Positions 1 to 10,591 of a stretch of DNA of 64,000 nucleotides are shown here, in pieces. The stretch is taken from contig CANQNT010000009.1 in the NCBI GenBank assembly GCA_947625255.1, positions 1 to 64,000 on the forward strand, written 5' to 3'. Both the position numbers and the translations under genes were made by a program. The first letter of the stretch is position 1. The number at the start of each line of letters is the position of its first letter. This DNA is from an uncultured Acetatifactor sp. GTDB taxonomy: Bacteria > Bacillota > Clostridia > Lachnospirales > Lachnospiraceae. The notes beneath the pieces were generated by a model. It had not been told where the DNA came from, did no database searches, and saw only the letters and a program-made list of their open reading frames with translations.

Positions 1-66
1 AAAGCCTGGCATCTCGTTTTGGCCTTATCTCCTGCGGTAAGCCTTATGCTGCTAACGCTAACTTAA
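1..66 (+). CDS. 3' end of a truncated upstream gene (…KAWHLVLALSPAVSLMLLTLT*), product unknown
   Basis: Frame 1 is open from the window edge to TAA at 64-66. The stop overlaps the next ATG (TAATG), suggesting translational coupling. Confidence 0.5.
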   Translation, partial: KAWHLVLALSPAVSLMLLTLT

Positions 67-1841
67 TGACATTGATTTATCTTATTTTGATCAAAAGAGC
101 ATGGAAAGACGCAAGGCCATATGTGATCGTCACATTTTTCAAAAGCCTGTTTTCTGCGGCAATCCCGCTCATTAATATAGGTGGACTGGGCGTTATTATA
201 AACAGTCTTGTCAACGGAAAAGATTATTACAGTGTCTTAAGACAGATTCTTATATTTACAGCTTTTAATCTGTTTGTATCATTGTCTAAACAACTGCTCT
301 CCCTTCTGGAGAATAGAGCAATGAGAAAGGCATCGGATGTCCTCCAGCTGGGTTACATGCAGGATACTGTTGACGTTGATTATCATTACGCCCAGAACAG
401 GACATTGATAAATCTCAAACAGAAGTCTATGACCGCCAGACCGGCTTTTTTCCTTGGAATGTGGGGTCAGTTTGCCGAATGCGTTTTTCAGTTCGCGGGC
501 TGTATATGTGCCTTTCTTATGCTTAAGCCTTTGTTCTGTGCCGCTATTGTATTGTCTTCGGTGCTGATCGTCCTTTTTAACCTCAGGATAGCTGCCCGTG
601 AGTTTGAGTACAACAAGGAGAAGGTAGATGACGACAGAAAAATGGACTATCTGTATATGACTATGACTGATTACAGATATGCCAAGGAAGTCAGGATAAA
701 CAACGCGGATGAGTATCTCGGCAGGAAGTATATGACTATCCTCAGATCGAGAACTGAAAAATTGAGAAAGCTCATAAGGGCTAAAGTGTCTGCTGAGTTT
801 GTGGGGGATCTATTGACGGCTTTACAGACGCTAATAACGTATTTATACGGCACGTGGCTTGTCGTCAACGGGGAGTTGAATATTGCCGAATACACCGTTC
901 TGATCGCATCCACCACTTTGTTTGCATCCGTTTTTATCAGCCTGTTTACCCAGGCCGGCACGATCAGGAAAAATGCCTCTGCAATCACGTTCCTTGAAGA
1001 ATATGACAGGATACTTGAAGAACATACGAAGAACAGAGACGCTAAGGACAAAATGGAAGAATGTGATTTTTCGGGATCTGATATCACATTCGAAAATGTT
1101 ACGTTCAGATATCCCGAGGGAAAGACCGATGTGCTTTCTAATGTAAATTTTACCATAAAGGCTCATGAAAAGACTGCGCTGGTCGGACTGAACGGGGCGG
1201 GCAAAACCACGATCATCATGCTCATGCTGAGGCTTTATGAACCGACGGAAGGCAGGATACTGATCGGCGGACGCGACATAAAGAAAATCCCCTACAGATC
1301 ATACCTTTCACGGATGGCAGTCGTTCTGCAGGACTTTACGCTTTTTGCCTACAGCATAAAAGAGAATATCGTGTTTGACAAGGCATATGACGGAAAACGC
1401 CTGAATAAATGCATCGAGGAAAGCGGGATCGGAGAAAAGATACAATCTCTTAAAAACGGTACGGATACTTCGGTTTACCGGGATCTTGACAGGGAAGGCA
1501 TCGAACTTTCAGGCGGCGAGGGGCAGAAACTGGCTCTTGCGAGAGCAATGTACAAAGGCGGAGATGTGATGCTCCTTGATGAACCTACGGGAGCATTGGA
1601 TCCAATCGCCGAGTGTGATTTCTATCAGAAACTTGATTCTCTTTCAGAGGGAAAAACGACTGTGTTCGTGTCGCACAGGCTGTCCTCTACGGTATTCTGC
1701 GACAATATAATCGTCATAGACGGCGGAAAGGTTGCCGAACAAGGCAATCATGACTGCCTTATGAAAAACAAAGGGCTGTACAGTGATATGTTTATGACTC
1801 AGGCCGCATATTACCGTAATGGCGGATTGGAGGAAGTATGA
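66..1841 (+). CDS. ABC transporter, fused permease/ATP-binding protein (peptide-exporter type)
   Basis: N-terminal TM region, Walker A GLNGAGKTT, signature LSGGEGQK, Walker B VMLLDEPTGALD, H-loop SHRLSS. Confidence 0.93.
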   Translation: MTLIYLILIKRAWKDARPYVIVTFFKSLFSAAIPLINIGGLGVIINSLVNGKDYYSVLRQILIFTAFNLFVSLSKQLLSLLENRAMRKASDVLQLGYMQDTVDVDYHYAQNRTLINLKQKSMTARPAFFLGMWGQFAECVFQFAGCICAFLMLKPLFCAAIVLSSVLIVLFNLRIAAREFEYNKEKVDDDRKMDYLYMTMTDYRYAKEVRINNADEYLGRKYMTILRSRTEKLRKLIRAKVSAEFVGDLLTALQTLITYLYGTWLVVNGELNIAEYTVLIASTTLFASVFISLFTQAGTIRKNASAITFLEEYDRILEEHTKNRDAKDKMEECDFSGSDITFENVTFRYPEGKTDVLSNVNFTIKAHEKTALVGLNGAGKTTIIMLMLRLYEPTEGRILIGGRDIKKIPYRSYLSRMAVVLQDFTLFAYSIKENIVFDKAYDGKRLNKCIEESGIGEKIQSLKNGTDTSVYRDLDREGIELSGGEGQKLALARAMYKGGDVMLLDEPTGALDPIAECDFYQKLDSLSEGKTTVFVSHRLSSTVFCDNIIVIDGGKVAEQGNHDCLMKNKGLYSDMFMTQAAYYRNGGLEEV

Positions 1842-3586
1842 GAGGAACACCTTTTAAGATCGCCGGTCTTATACAAAAGACGGAACACAGGTATTTTACA
1901 TATTCGTTTCTGAAACTTGTTTCAACGTCGGCCCTGCCTCTGCTGACCGTGTACTTTCCAAAGGTTATTCTGAAACAGCTTCTTAACGGTGAAGCATTTG
2001 ACGGCATCATGACAACGGTTGCTCTATTTGTCGCAGTTATTCTTGCCCTTATGATGATCAAAACCTATGGTACGGAAAGATGTCATGAGGCGGAAGAACG
2101 TTACACAAAGAAAATGCGTCTTGCCACGGGCAGAATGGTCATGAAAATGCCGCTCAAAACTGTAGAAGACCCAAAGCTGAAAGACAGACTTGTCATGTCG
2201 AATAATGCTGCCGATCTTCTGAGAACTGTTGATATCTTCCAGAATATTCTCTCGTCAGCAGTTACAGCTGTCAGCTTTGTCGTTGTCGTGGCCGGGCTTA
2301 ACTGGGTGTTCTTTGCTGTTATCCTTGCTCTGTTGGTGATCAAAGTACTGTTCGTGAAAAGGACTGTAAAGTATAACACCGAACGTAGAAAGGTTTATGC
2401 CATGAATGACCGTAAGGGCAATTATCTTAACAAGACGGCATATTACAGCGCCGGGGCGGCAAAGGAAATACGTATTAACAGCCTAAGCGATTGGTTCATG
2501 GATAAAGTGCGGGATTACAGAAGTGAAATGTTAAATTTGCAATATGCTGATTTTAATAAATACGCTTCGTTTGACGTGATACTTGCAATCCTTACCGGAG
2601 TCCAGTCCTTTGTGATTTTGTTTCTTTTGGCCAAAATGGTCACGGACGGGGAGATTGATATTGCGGATTTTACAATGTATTTTGCAGCGGTTACGTCGCT
2701 ATCATCAACACTTGCCGGGATCATTACAAAGGTTGGCGACTACAGCAGGATCAGACTTAATTTCGGCGATTTTGAAGCGCTGAAGAAAGAGTCAGAGGCA
2801 GCGGCTGATGGGGTCTTACAGGACAATGTCAAGTTTTCGGATACTTCTGTTGAATTCAGAAATGTGTCTTTTTCCTACCCCGGAACGGATCGTAAAGTGC
2901 TGGATCATGTGAGTTTCAGGATAGAATCCGGTGAGAAACTGGCTCTTGTCGGAGTAAACGGGGCGGGCAAATCAACGATTGTTAAGCTGATATGCCGTTT
3001 CTATTTGCCCTCGGAAGGGCAGATCCTTATCGGGGGTGTTGACATTCCGACGATAGGAGAAAAGGAATACCGACAGCTTATTTCGGCGGTGTTTCAGGAT
3101 TATATGACTTTTGCGTTTACCATCAGGGAAAATGTTACGCTGACTGAAAATGAAAAAATACCCGAACGATTATATGGGTGGAATGGGTGCAGAACATGGA
3201 TTGAAAGACTGAAAGACGGACAGGACACCTTTGTGTCGACTAAGTTTGACAGCACGGGAGTTAACCTGTCGGGCGGCGAGGAGCAGAAAATGGCAATCCA
3301 GAGGGCTGCATATAAAAACGGTCCGATTATGCTGCTGGATGAACCCACAAAGGCCATGGACGCTAAATCCGAAGCGGAACTTTATTCCAGCTTCAGAGAG
3401 CTTGCCGAAGACAGGACGTCTCTGATCATCTCCCACAGACTTGCGTCTGCTGTGATCAGCGACAGGATCATTCTCCTGGAAGACGGACATATTGCCGAAA
3501 GCGGTACTCATGAGGAACTAATGAGGTTAAACGGGAAATACGCGGAAATGTTCTGCAAACAAGGTGAAGCATATGCGGCCGGTTAA
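1838..3586 (+). CDS. ABC transporter, fused permease/ATP-binding protein (partner of the preceding gene)
   Basis: Walker A GVNGAGKST, signature LSGGEEQK, Walker B IMLLDEPTKAMD. ATGA overlap with the upstream gene. Confidence 0.93.
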   Translation: MRGTPFKIAGLIQKTEHRYFTYSFLKLVSTSALPLLTVYFPKVILKQLLNGEAFDGIMTTVALFVAVILALMMIKTYGTERCHEAEERYTKKMRLATGRMVMKMPLKTVEDPKLKDRLVMSNNAADLLRTVDIFQNILSSAVTAVSFVVVVAGLNWVFFAVILALLVIKVLFVKRTVKYNTERRKVYAMNDRKGNYLNKTAYYSAGAAKEIRINSLSDWFMDKVRDYRSEMLNLQYADFNKYASFDVILAILTGVQSFVILFLLAKMVTDGEIDIADFTMYFAAVTSLSSTLAGIITKVGDYSRIRLNFGDFEALKKESEAAADGVLQDNVKFSDTSVEFRNVSFSYPGTDRKVLDHVSFRIESGEKLALVGVNGAGKSTIVKLICRFYLPSEGQILIGGVDIPTIGEKEYRQLISAVFQDYMTFAFTIRENVTLTENEKIPERLYGWNGCRTWIERLKDGQDTFVSTKFDSTGVNLSGGEEQKMAIQRAAYKNGPIMLLDEPTKAMDAKSEAELYSSFRELAEDRTSLIISHRLASAVISDRIILLEDGHIAESGTHEELMRLNGKYAEMFCKQGEAYAAG

Positions 3587-4280
3587 GATTGCAATACTTG
3601 ACGGCGGAGTGCGAACGGAGCACTTGGTTTTTCACGGAAAGAAGGCATAAAAAAAGCTGTGACGATGCGGAAATTGATAATATCAGGATTTATGACGAGA
3701 AAAATGAGATTACATATGATGAGCTTGTGAAAATTCTCGAATACATATATTCGCATGACATGGCTTCACATTACGATTTCATCAATATAAGCATGGGAAT
3801 TACGCGCGTCGGCTGTACTTCGGCACTTGAAAATATATGCTGCAGATTGAAAAGTGTCGGAACTATAATGATATCTGCTTTTGACAACGAAGGGCTGTCT
3901 CATTCCCAGCAGCACTTGATTCCGTTGTCGGAGTTGATATAGACAGAAATAAGGATGTAAAAGGCGGTTTGACGCTGATAAACAACAGCATAGTCAATAT
4001 AGCCGGACCGATAAATACATACAGGGTTCCCTGGTTTGTGCCAGAATATATACTTGTATCGGGAACCAGCTTTTTGTGTGCGGTTGTTACTGCGAAACTG
4101 GCGGCATTGAAAGAAAAAAACGGTAGAGCTGATATCACGGAAATCTGCTCTGACAAAATTGAAATTGAAAACTCAATAAAAACCGATTGTTTTGCAATCA
4201 CGAAAGCTGTTGTATTTCCATTTAACAAGGAAGTGCAGGTTATGGCTCGATTTGAGGATATGCTGCTGTTTGAAGTGGCG
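3572..4280 (+). pseudogene. S8 (subtilisin-like) peptidase remnant, multiply frameshifted and 3'-truncated
   Basis: Asp-box MRPVKIAILDGGVRTEHLVF starts at 3572. Other frames carry DDAEIDNIRIYDEKNEITYDELVKILEYI, FINISMG, AVSFPAALDSVVGVDIDRNKDVKGG and the Ser-box SGTSFLCAVVTAKLA, then FPFNKEVQVMARFEDMLLFEV. No HGT (His) box is found. Confidence 0.75.
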
Positions 4281-4936
4281 GATTATAATAAAAATATGAA
4301 AGTATCTATCCTTTGTATCATCTTCATAAAGCTTTTCGGGGACTGTTATCCCGTAGACTTTATAGGAACGGATCGCAGATTCCCGTCTGGTTTCAAAACT
4401 GCCATAGTGTTCACCAGTGATGACACCAGCGCCTTGCAGCCCTTGCACATGATAATAAAGGAATACTCGTTTTTATCAATATAGCGGATATTTTCTTTGC
4501 TGAAATATCCGCGATCAAGGATAAAACCGATCTTCTTATATCCATATTCGATAGCCTTGTCTACCATAAAGGTAAACTGAGACACGTCAGTGACAGAGCC
4601 GGGGTACTCTTCATAAAAGAGAGGGACACGGTTTGTCCTGTCCATCGCGATCGACAGATTGAATACCGGAAGTCCCTTATCATCCTTGGCTTTGCCGAAT
4701 TCAACGATGTCAATATCGCCGGCGGCGCTGTTCTTATTGGTGGAATCATAAGAAATATAGATCCTGTCATTGGGATACATCAGCGCAGGATCTTCCGGAG
4801 ATACTTTTCCAACAATGGCTCTCAGAGGGACTGCATACTGTTTCTCCTGATTATATTTGCTGCCATACTGATACAGGATATAGGTTGTAGCACCTTTTCC
4901 ATAAGGTTTTAATGGCCTCAATCCTTGTTGTTTCAA
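4280..4936 (-). pseudogene. IS1634/IS4-like DDE transposase remnant (truncated, internally deleted, frameshifted)
   Basis: YISYDSTNKNSAAGDIDIVEFGKAKDDKGLPVFNLSIAMDRTNRVPLFYEEYPGSVTDVSQF…FILDRGYFSKENIRYI, continued in another frame as SYKVYGITVPEKLYEDDTKDRYFHIF (ORF 4173..4448). Confidence 0.75.
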
Positions 4937-4948
4937 CAGCCTTGCCCT

Positions 4949-4986
4949 CTATGCCATCACTGTAATTGCATGTATTCGATACCTCC
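4949..4986 (-). repeat. Fragment of a second Rpn-family gene, matching 5231-5268
   Basis: ctatgccatcactgtaattgcatgtattcgatacctcc versus ctatgccatcactataattgcacatattcgatacctcc, 35/38 identical. Minus-strand translation EVSNTCNYSDGIE. Confidence 0.7.
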
Positions 4987-5006
4987 ACAAATTATGTGGT
5001 CAAGGA

Positions 5007-5032
5007 AAGGATCAGAAACTCTTCTGATCCTT
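5007..5032 (-). terminator. Hairpin downstream of the Rpn-family gene
   Basis: aaggatcagaa-actc-ttctgatcctt: 11-bp perfect stem, 4-nt loop, just after the minus-strand stop at 5040. No strong T-tract. Confidence 0.45.
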
Positions 5033-5039
5033 AATCCAC

Positions 5040-6038
5040 TTACTTCTGGACTAGAGAAGCGTATCTGGTTTTTTCCCTATCAGGAATTCCCAAAAGTTCC
5101 ATCGCCTGTTCCACACTTACTTTAAGGCGATCCATAATACTCTTAATTGATTCAATCCTTGATTTTTCTATGCCTAATGCTATGCCCTGTTCACGACCCT
5201 GTTCACGGCCTTTTTCTAATGCCTGTTGTTCTATGCCATCACTATAATTGCACATATTCGATACCTCCTCTTCCAATTCTCTGGTCATTTTAATATCAAA
5301 TTCGTCCTGCAGAATCCTTTTCTTTTCATCAGGCCTTCTTTCGTTAGAAAGCAAAACGCTGAGCAGCTTTAAAACTCCTTCGCCATCCGCATTTTTACTA
5401 TTCCCCAGGCAGATCATCACCGCGGCCAACAGGTCATAGTTTTCAACTTTTTCCGTCACCCTGCCTACAAGGTTCTCTTCCTTTATTGCGTACCGGGTAA
5501 TGGTATTCTGCTTGTTTTGTGGAGGATTGATACAGATCCAGACACTATATACCTTCCTGATATTCTCATAATGAGAATCTGTGAATTCCGTCCCGTACTG
5601 CGCAGATATCATTCTGCTGCAGTAATACAGGCTTTTTTTAATCAAGGGATATCCAGGGAAAAAGTCATTCTGTGCCTCAACATTGATCACCAGGCTTATC
5701 AGTCCCTCCGCATTCGGAACCAGGGCACGGAAACGGATATCATATGTGACTGTGCCCTCGTTGATCAGGCTGTCCTCCGTTCCGATTCCTGTAATGGATT
5801 CTTCCTGAGTTAAGTTTGTTTCATCAGGATTTACAGCTACCTGGGCAACCTGCGGAATGCCTTCGATATATTTTTCAGCAATCTCCTCAACGCTGCAGCT
5901 CCTGTACTCCTCCATGCAGCTCTTCATGATCCAGGCAAGGATGCTTTTATTGGCAAGAAGCCTCTTGCAGGACGCATCCAGATTAGCCTTCTCCCCGGCT
6001 ATTGTGATATTCTTTGCAAGCATACTTTCCTGCTCCAT
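5040..6038 (-). CDS. Rpn family recombination-promoting nuclease / PD-(D/E)XK nuclease family putative transposase
   Basis: Typical layout: conserved VTYDIRFRALVPN…GLISLVINVEAQNDFFPGYPLIKKSLYYCSRMISAQ, then C-terminal QALEKGREQGREQGIALGIEKSR and a helical tail. Confidence 0.85.
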   Translation of the reverse strand: MEQESMLAKNITIAGEKANLDASCKRLLANKSILAWIMKSCMEEYRSCSVEEIAEKYIEGIPQVAQVAVNPDETNLTQEESITGIGTEDSLINEGTVTYDIRFRALVPNAEGLISLVINVEAQNDFFPGYPLIKKSLYYCSRMISAQYGTEFTDSHYENIRKVYSVWICINPPQNKQNTITRYAIKEENLVGRVTEKVENYDLLAAVMICLGNSKNADGEGVLKLLSVLLSNERRPDEKKRILQDEFDIKMTRELEEEVSNMCNYSDGIEQQALEKGREQGREQGIALGIEKSRIESIKSIMDRLKVSVEQAMELLGIPDREKTRYASLVQK

Positions 6039-6169
6039 TCATCCATCACCCTTTCAGTCATTCTTCCCATTTCTTCTGTCCCTTCTTCATCTTATCACAA
6101 TTCTTTGCATAAATCTATACGTTCATTTAGAAAAAAATCACCAGCTCCCGGGAAAAGGAAGAAATGACT

Positions 6170-6834
6170 GGCCGTGCGAGGCGATGTGGAATTCATTCAC
6201 TGCAGGTTCCCTGTTTGAATATGAAACAGTGGAGAGCCTGTGAGGGAGTTGCGGAGGAACAAGCAGATGCGTACGATCTGCGGACTTGAGCCGAAAACAG
6301 TCAGGCAGAAAGAGGGGAGCATAAAGGTTTATGTTGCCCCGTCTTCAAGTCCGTATTCTAATTTCATAAAAAATCTAATGGATCGCCCCGGTCATAGACA
6401 TAAGGAACTGCTGGAAGGATGGGGAAGAGACGCGCCAGTACCGGAATACCCGTCTTTTGTATGATTACAAAGGTGAAGTGTGGCATGTGGAAGATGACGG
6501 GAGAAAAACAAAACTGAGTTATAAAGGATATGACAAAAGTACAGACAGTCTGAGGTATGGTTTTAAGCCGCAGAAACATGATAAGAGAATATTCAGAATC
6601 AAATGTGAGGAAGACCGCAGGATATTTACCTCGGTGGCAAGAGACAGCCATAAATGGAGACGTCTGTATAGAAAGCGGACGGGAGTGGAACGAATCAATG
6701 GCCGGGTAGACCGGGACTATAAATTTGAGAAACATACGATCCGTGGGCTGAAAAAAATGACAATGTTTATCACGGTGACATTTCTGGTATATATGGGAAT
6801 GGCGAAAGCGAAAATACTGGCTGGAGAAACCTAA
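6170..6834 (+). pseudogene. DDE transposase remnant (C-terminal part, frameshifted)
   Basis: Frames join as FEYETVESL / MRELRRNKQMRTICGLEP… / YDYKGEVWHVEDDGRKTKLSYKGYDKSTDSLRYGF…SVARDSHKWRRLYRKRTGVERINGRVDRDYKFEKHTIRGLKKM. Confidence 0.7.
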
Positions 6835-7064
6835 TACAATTCCCAAAAGCAAAATAGCAATGGAATAAAAAACTTTTATACAATGACCGCCCTTTCTTGG
6901 AAATGGATGAATTGTAAACTTGTTGAACGGGAACAGCTTGCAACGCAAGATGTTTTTCGGGCGGCAAGTCCACAAAGGGGTAGCTGGCGGCAGCCAGCGC
7001 AGGGGAAGTGTATCTTCTCCTGTGATGATTGGAGCAGATTGAAAATCTGCGGAAATTGTGAATT

Positions 7065-7190
7065 GAACTTTATCATGAAGCTATGGTACACAATTTTGCC
7101 AGGGAAAATGAGTTTTACTATCGGACAGGTGTAAAAGACGGATATATGCTGCGGGCTTATCTTGAAAAACATATGGACAACGCAGTATAG
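7065..7190 (+). pseudogene. Short C-terminal remnant ELYHEAMVHNFARENEFYYRTGVKDGYMLRAYLEKHMDNAV* (possibly DUF6809-like)
   Basis: 42 codons with no start codon in frame. The fragment reads as a coherent helical C-terminus. Confidence 0.3.
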
Positions 7191-7706
7191 GTTCAAAAAG
7201 ATATCTAGGCATAGGGGATTGTGCTTGTACAAAGTCCTTTATGCCTTTTCTTTTCGGTATATAATATAGATTTAAAAGACATTATTATTTAAGGCAGTGG
7301 CTGCAATATAACTGTGAATGATTTTCTTTAAATATTGAGATTGAGGGGGTGATAAAAATAATAGTTTTTGTTCGAGGATAGAAAGGTCTATAGTGGTTGC
7401 ATGGCATAGAAGTAGATGATCAGCATTGATTTCGAGTGAGGAACAAATACGAATTGGTTTTAATTCTATGCGTTGCAGAAAAGAGCAGTATTTCACAGTA
7501 TCAATCTGCTCAAAGAAACGGTATTTTTTGGGAAATTGCTGGGCAAAAAATATAAAAATTTTCACCGAAACCAGAATCATCTTTGCATTTTCCATAAAGA
7601 AACTTAATCTTAGCAGAAAATGTTAGTTTATTCTTTTTTATGTAATTGTTTCGTAAACTTAATTTCTGTAAAATGAGGATACAGATTAAAGGAGGCAGGA
7701 AATGAG

Positions 7707-10577
7707 ATGTGGGTAAAAAAACGGAAGAAACAATTTATCTCAATAGGCTTGAGCATGGCTCTGATACTGGGGCTTCTGGCGGCCGACCTGCCGACGGTTA
7801 TGGCGGGTTCGGAAGAAGAGACGTCCTACTCTTCGGTAGGGGGCGCCGGCTCCTATGAAGAATATTTACAGCAATATGAGGGAACAGCCCTGGCGGAGGA
7901 GAGTGAGACCGTGGAAGGCACTTTCCTGAAAGAAGGGGACGGGGCGGAATGGTATGGGGTCCAGGAAGATGGGAATCCGACCATTCTGTTTCAGGAGGGA
8001 ACCCCCTATGCCGAATATTCCGTCGATGTGGAGCAGGCAGGCCTTTATTACATAACCGTAAAGTACGCCCAGACCGAGAACAGCAGCCGGGCCATTGCCA
8101 TAGGGCTGATGGTAAACGGGGCGTATCCTTTTTCGGAGGCGGCGGAGATCTCCCTTCCCAGGATCTATCAGGATGCAAGCGGTATCCGGACGGACAGCAT
8201 CGGGAATGAGGTGGCTCCTCAACAGACACAGGTGCTGGAAACCCAGTCCCATGTGCTTTTGAATACCAGCGGCTATTATGAAGGAAATTACAGCTTTTAT
8301 CTGGAAAACGGCGAGAACACCATCCGCATAGTCGGCAACGGCACGGAATTCTATCTGATGGGGATTCAGATCGCCGCCGTGACCCGGGAGGCAACCTATG
8401 AGGAGTACCTGAAGGGCGCCTCGGGGGCGGATACCACCGGGATCTTTTTAAAGATTCAGGGAGAAAGCGCGGCTTATAAATCAGCCTCGGTGCTGTATCC
8501 CAATTATGACAGAGTGAACCTGGCCACGGAGGATTCCGCGGACGAGCTGAACAATCCCAAATACATCCGCATCAATACGGTGGGCGGGAACCTTTGGAAT
8601 ACTGCCGGACAGTGGATTTCCTGGAAGGTGGATGTCCCGGAGAGCGGATATTATAACCTGGGCTGCAAGTTCCGCCAGAATTTCCTGGACGGGCTGTTTA
8701 CCAGCAGGGCGGTTTTCATAGACGGAGAGATTCCTTTTACGGAACTGTCCGAGGTGCGTTTCGTATATGATGATGAATGGCAGACCGCTTCCTTTGGGGA
8801 TCAGGAGGGCAATCCCTACCGGGTCTATCTGGAAAAAGGCAGCCATGAGATCCGGCTGATGTGTACCATGGGAGTATTTGCGGATACTCTTCGGAATGTA
8901 AATAACTGTATTTATGACATCAACAATCTTTACAGGCAGATCATTATGATCACCAGCACCAATCCCGATACCTATACGGATTATTTCCTGACGGACAGGA
9001 TTCCCAACCTGATGGAAACCATGACAAGCTGCCGGGATCTGCTGGAGCAGGAGATCAGCAATATCGTGGCCCTGACCGGGGAACACGGCAGCAAGACGGC
9101 TGTGCTGGAAACCTTAAAGGTGCAGCTGGATACCTTCCTGGAGGATGCGGATGAAATCCCCAACCGTCTATCCAGCTTTAAGGACAATATCAGCGCCGTG
9201 GGTTCCTGGCTTGTGGACATTCAGTCCCAGGGGCTTTTGATCGATTATCTGTATCTGAAATCTCCTGATGTGGAAGATCCGGAGCCCAGCGCAGGGATTT
9301 TCCAGAATATGTGGTATTCTGTCAGACGATTTTTTGCCTCCTTTGATGACGCTTCCTCTTCTGTAGGGGTAACGGAAGAGGAAGGGAATCATCGCGTAAC
9401 CGTATGGCTGAACTCCTCGGGCACCACCAGCGCGGGTCGTGACCAGGCCCAGATCATTAAGGATTTGATCGATGAGAGCTTTACGCCCCAGACAGGGATC
9501 GTGGTGGATTTGCAGCTGGTACAGGGTTCCCTGATCGAGGCTACCCTGGCGGGCATGGGTCCCGATGTGGCGCTGATGATCGCGGAGGATCAGCCGGTCA
9601 ATTTCGCCATCAGGGGCGCACTTCAGGATCTGACGGCCTTTGACGATTATGAAGAGGTGCTGGATCGGTTCTATGATTCCTCGGTGACGCCTTTCTGGTA
9701 TGAAGGAGGACTGTACGCCCTTCCGGATACCCAGGTGTTCAATATGCTGTTCTATCGGACAGATGTGTTTGAAGAATTGGGAATCGAGGCCCCGGCCACC
9801 TGGGAGGAATTCTACAGCATTTTGCCCATCATCCAGAGAAATAATCTCCAGGTGACGGTACAGGATATTTTCCCGGCCCTGCTCTTACAGAACGGCGGTT
9901 CTTACTACAATGAGGAAGGGACAAGCTCCCTGCTGGATTCCCAGATCGCCATTGACGCCATGACTACCTATACGGATCTGTATGTGAAGTATGGTTTTGA
10001 AGTGAAAACGGATTTCTATTCCAGGTTCCGTTCCGGGGAACTGGTGATGTCCATCCAACCGTATAATATGTACAACCAGCTGATGGTAGCGGCCCCTGAA
10101 ATCAACGGGTTGTGGGCTATGTCTCCCATCCCGGGGGTACTGAAAGAAGATAGAAGCCTGGATAATTCCCAGAACGCCACCGTGACGGGCAGCGTCATGC
10201 TGGATTCTTGTAAGGATAAGGAAGCCGCCTGGGAATTCATGAAGTGGTGGAGCGAGGATGAGACCAAGGCCCGGTATGCGGTATCCCTGGAAGGGATGCT
10301 GGGGGCCAGCGCCAGGTTTACTCCTGCCAATATCGAAACCCTCGCCATGCTGCCCTGGTCCGACAGCGAGCTGCAGACCCTGGGAGCTGCCTGGGAAAAT
10401 GTTATCGGTATCCCGCAGTTGCCCGGAAGCTACTATACTTCCAGAGGCCTGTCCAATGCTTTCCGAAGCATTGTCTATAATGATGATTTCCCCAGATACG
10501 CCATGCGTCTGCAGACGAAGTACATCAATGAAGAAATCACCAGAAAGCGCAATGAGTTCGGTCTGAGTACACAATAA
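7707..10577 (+). CDS. Very large extracellular solute-binding protein with N-terminal CBM-like region
   Basis: Signal peptide. N-terminal segments resemble CBM35-like β-sandwiches (YYITVKYAQTENSSRAI…ENTIRIVGNG). C-terminal half is typical sugar SBP (HRVTVWLNSSGTTSAGRDQAQIIKDLIDESF…MNGLWAMSPIPG-like). RBS aaaggagg. Confidence 0.85.
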   Translation: MWVKKRKKQFISIGLSMALILGLLAADLPTVMAGSEEETSYSSVGGAGSYEEYLQQYEGTALAEESETVEGTFLKEGDGAEWYGVQEDGNPTILFQEGTPYAEYSVDVEQAGLYYITVKYAQTENSSRAIAIGLMVNGAYPFSEAAEISLPRIYQDASGIRTDSIGNEVAPQQTQVLETQSHVLLNTSGYYEGNYSFYLENGENTIRIVGNGTEFYLMGIQIAAVTREATYEEYLKGASGADTTGIFLKIQGESAAYKSASVLYPNYDRVNLATEDSADELNNPKYIRINTVGGNLWNTAGQWISWKVDVPESGYYNLGCKFRQNFLDGLFTSRAVFIDGEIPFTELSEVRFVYDDEWQTASFGDQEGNPYRVYLEKGSHEIRLMCTMGVFADTLRNVNNCIYDINNLYRQIIMITSTNPDTYTDYFLTDRIPNLMETMTSCRDLLEQEISNIVALTGEHGSKTAVLETLKVQLDTFLEDADEIPNRLSSFKDNISAVGSWLVDIQSQGLLIDYLYLKSPDVEDPEPSAGIFQNMWYSVRRFFASFDDASSSVGVTEEEGNHRVTVWLNSSGTTSAGRDQAQIIKDLIDESFTPQTGIVVDLQLVQGSLIEATLAGMGPDVALMIAEDQPVNFAIRGALQDLTAFDDYEEVLDRFYDSSVTPFWYEGGLYALPDTQVFNMLFYRTDVFEELGIEAPATWEEFYSILPIIQRNNLQVTVQDIFPALLLQNGGSYYNEEGTSSLLDSQIAIDAMTTYTDLYVKYGFEVKTDFYSRFRSGELVMSIQPYNMYNQLMVAAPEINGLWAMSPIPGVLKEDRSLDNSQNATVTGSVMLDSCKDKEAAWEFMKWWSEDETKARYAVSLEGMLGASARFTPANIETLAMLPWSDSELQTLGAAWENVIGIPQLPGSYYTSRGLSNAFRSIVYNDDFPRYAMRLQTKYINEEITRKRNEFGLSTQ

Positions 10578-10591
10578 AGGGGGAGACGGAT

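Noticed and set aside
7272-7595. 107-aa minus-strand ORF in the AT-rich gap before the glycan locus
   Set aside because: No clear RBS or recognisable motif; likely random ORF or unrecognisable remnant.
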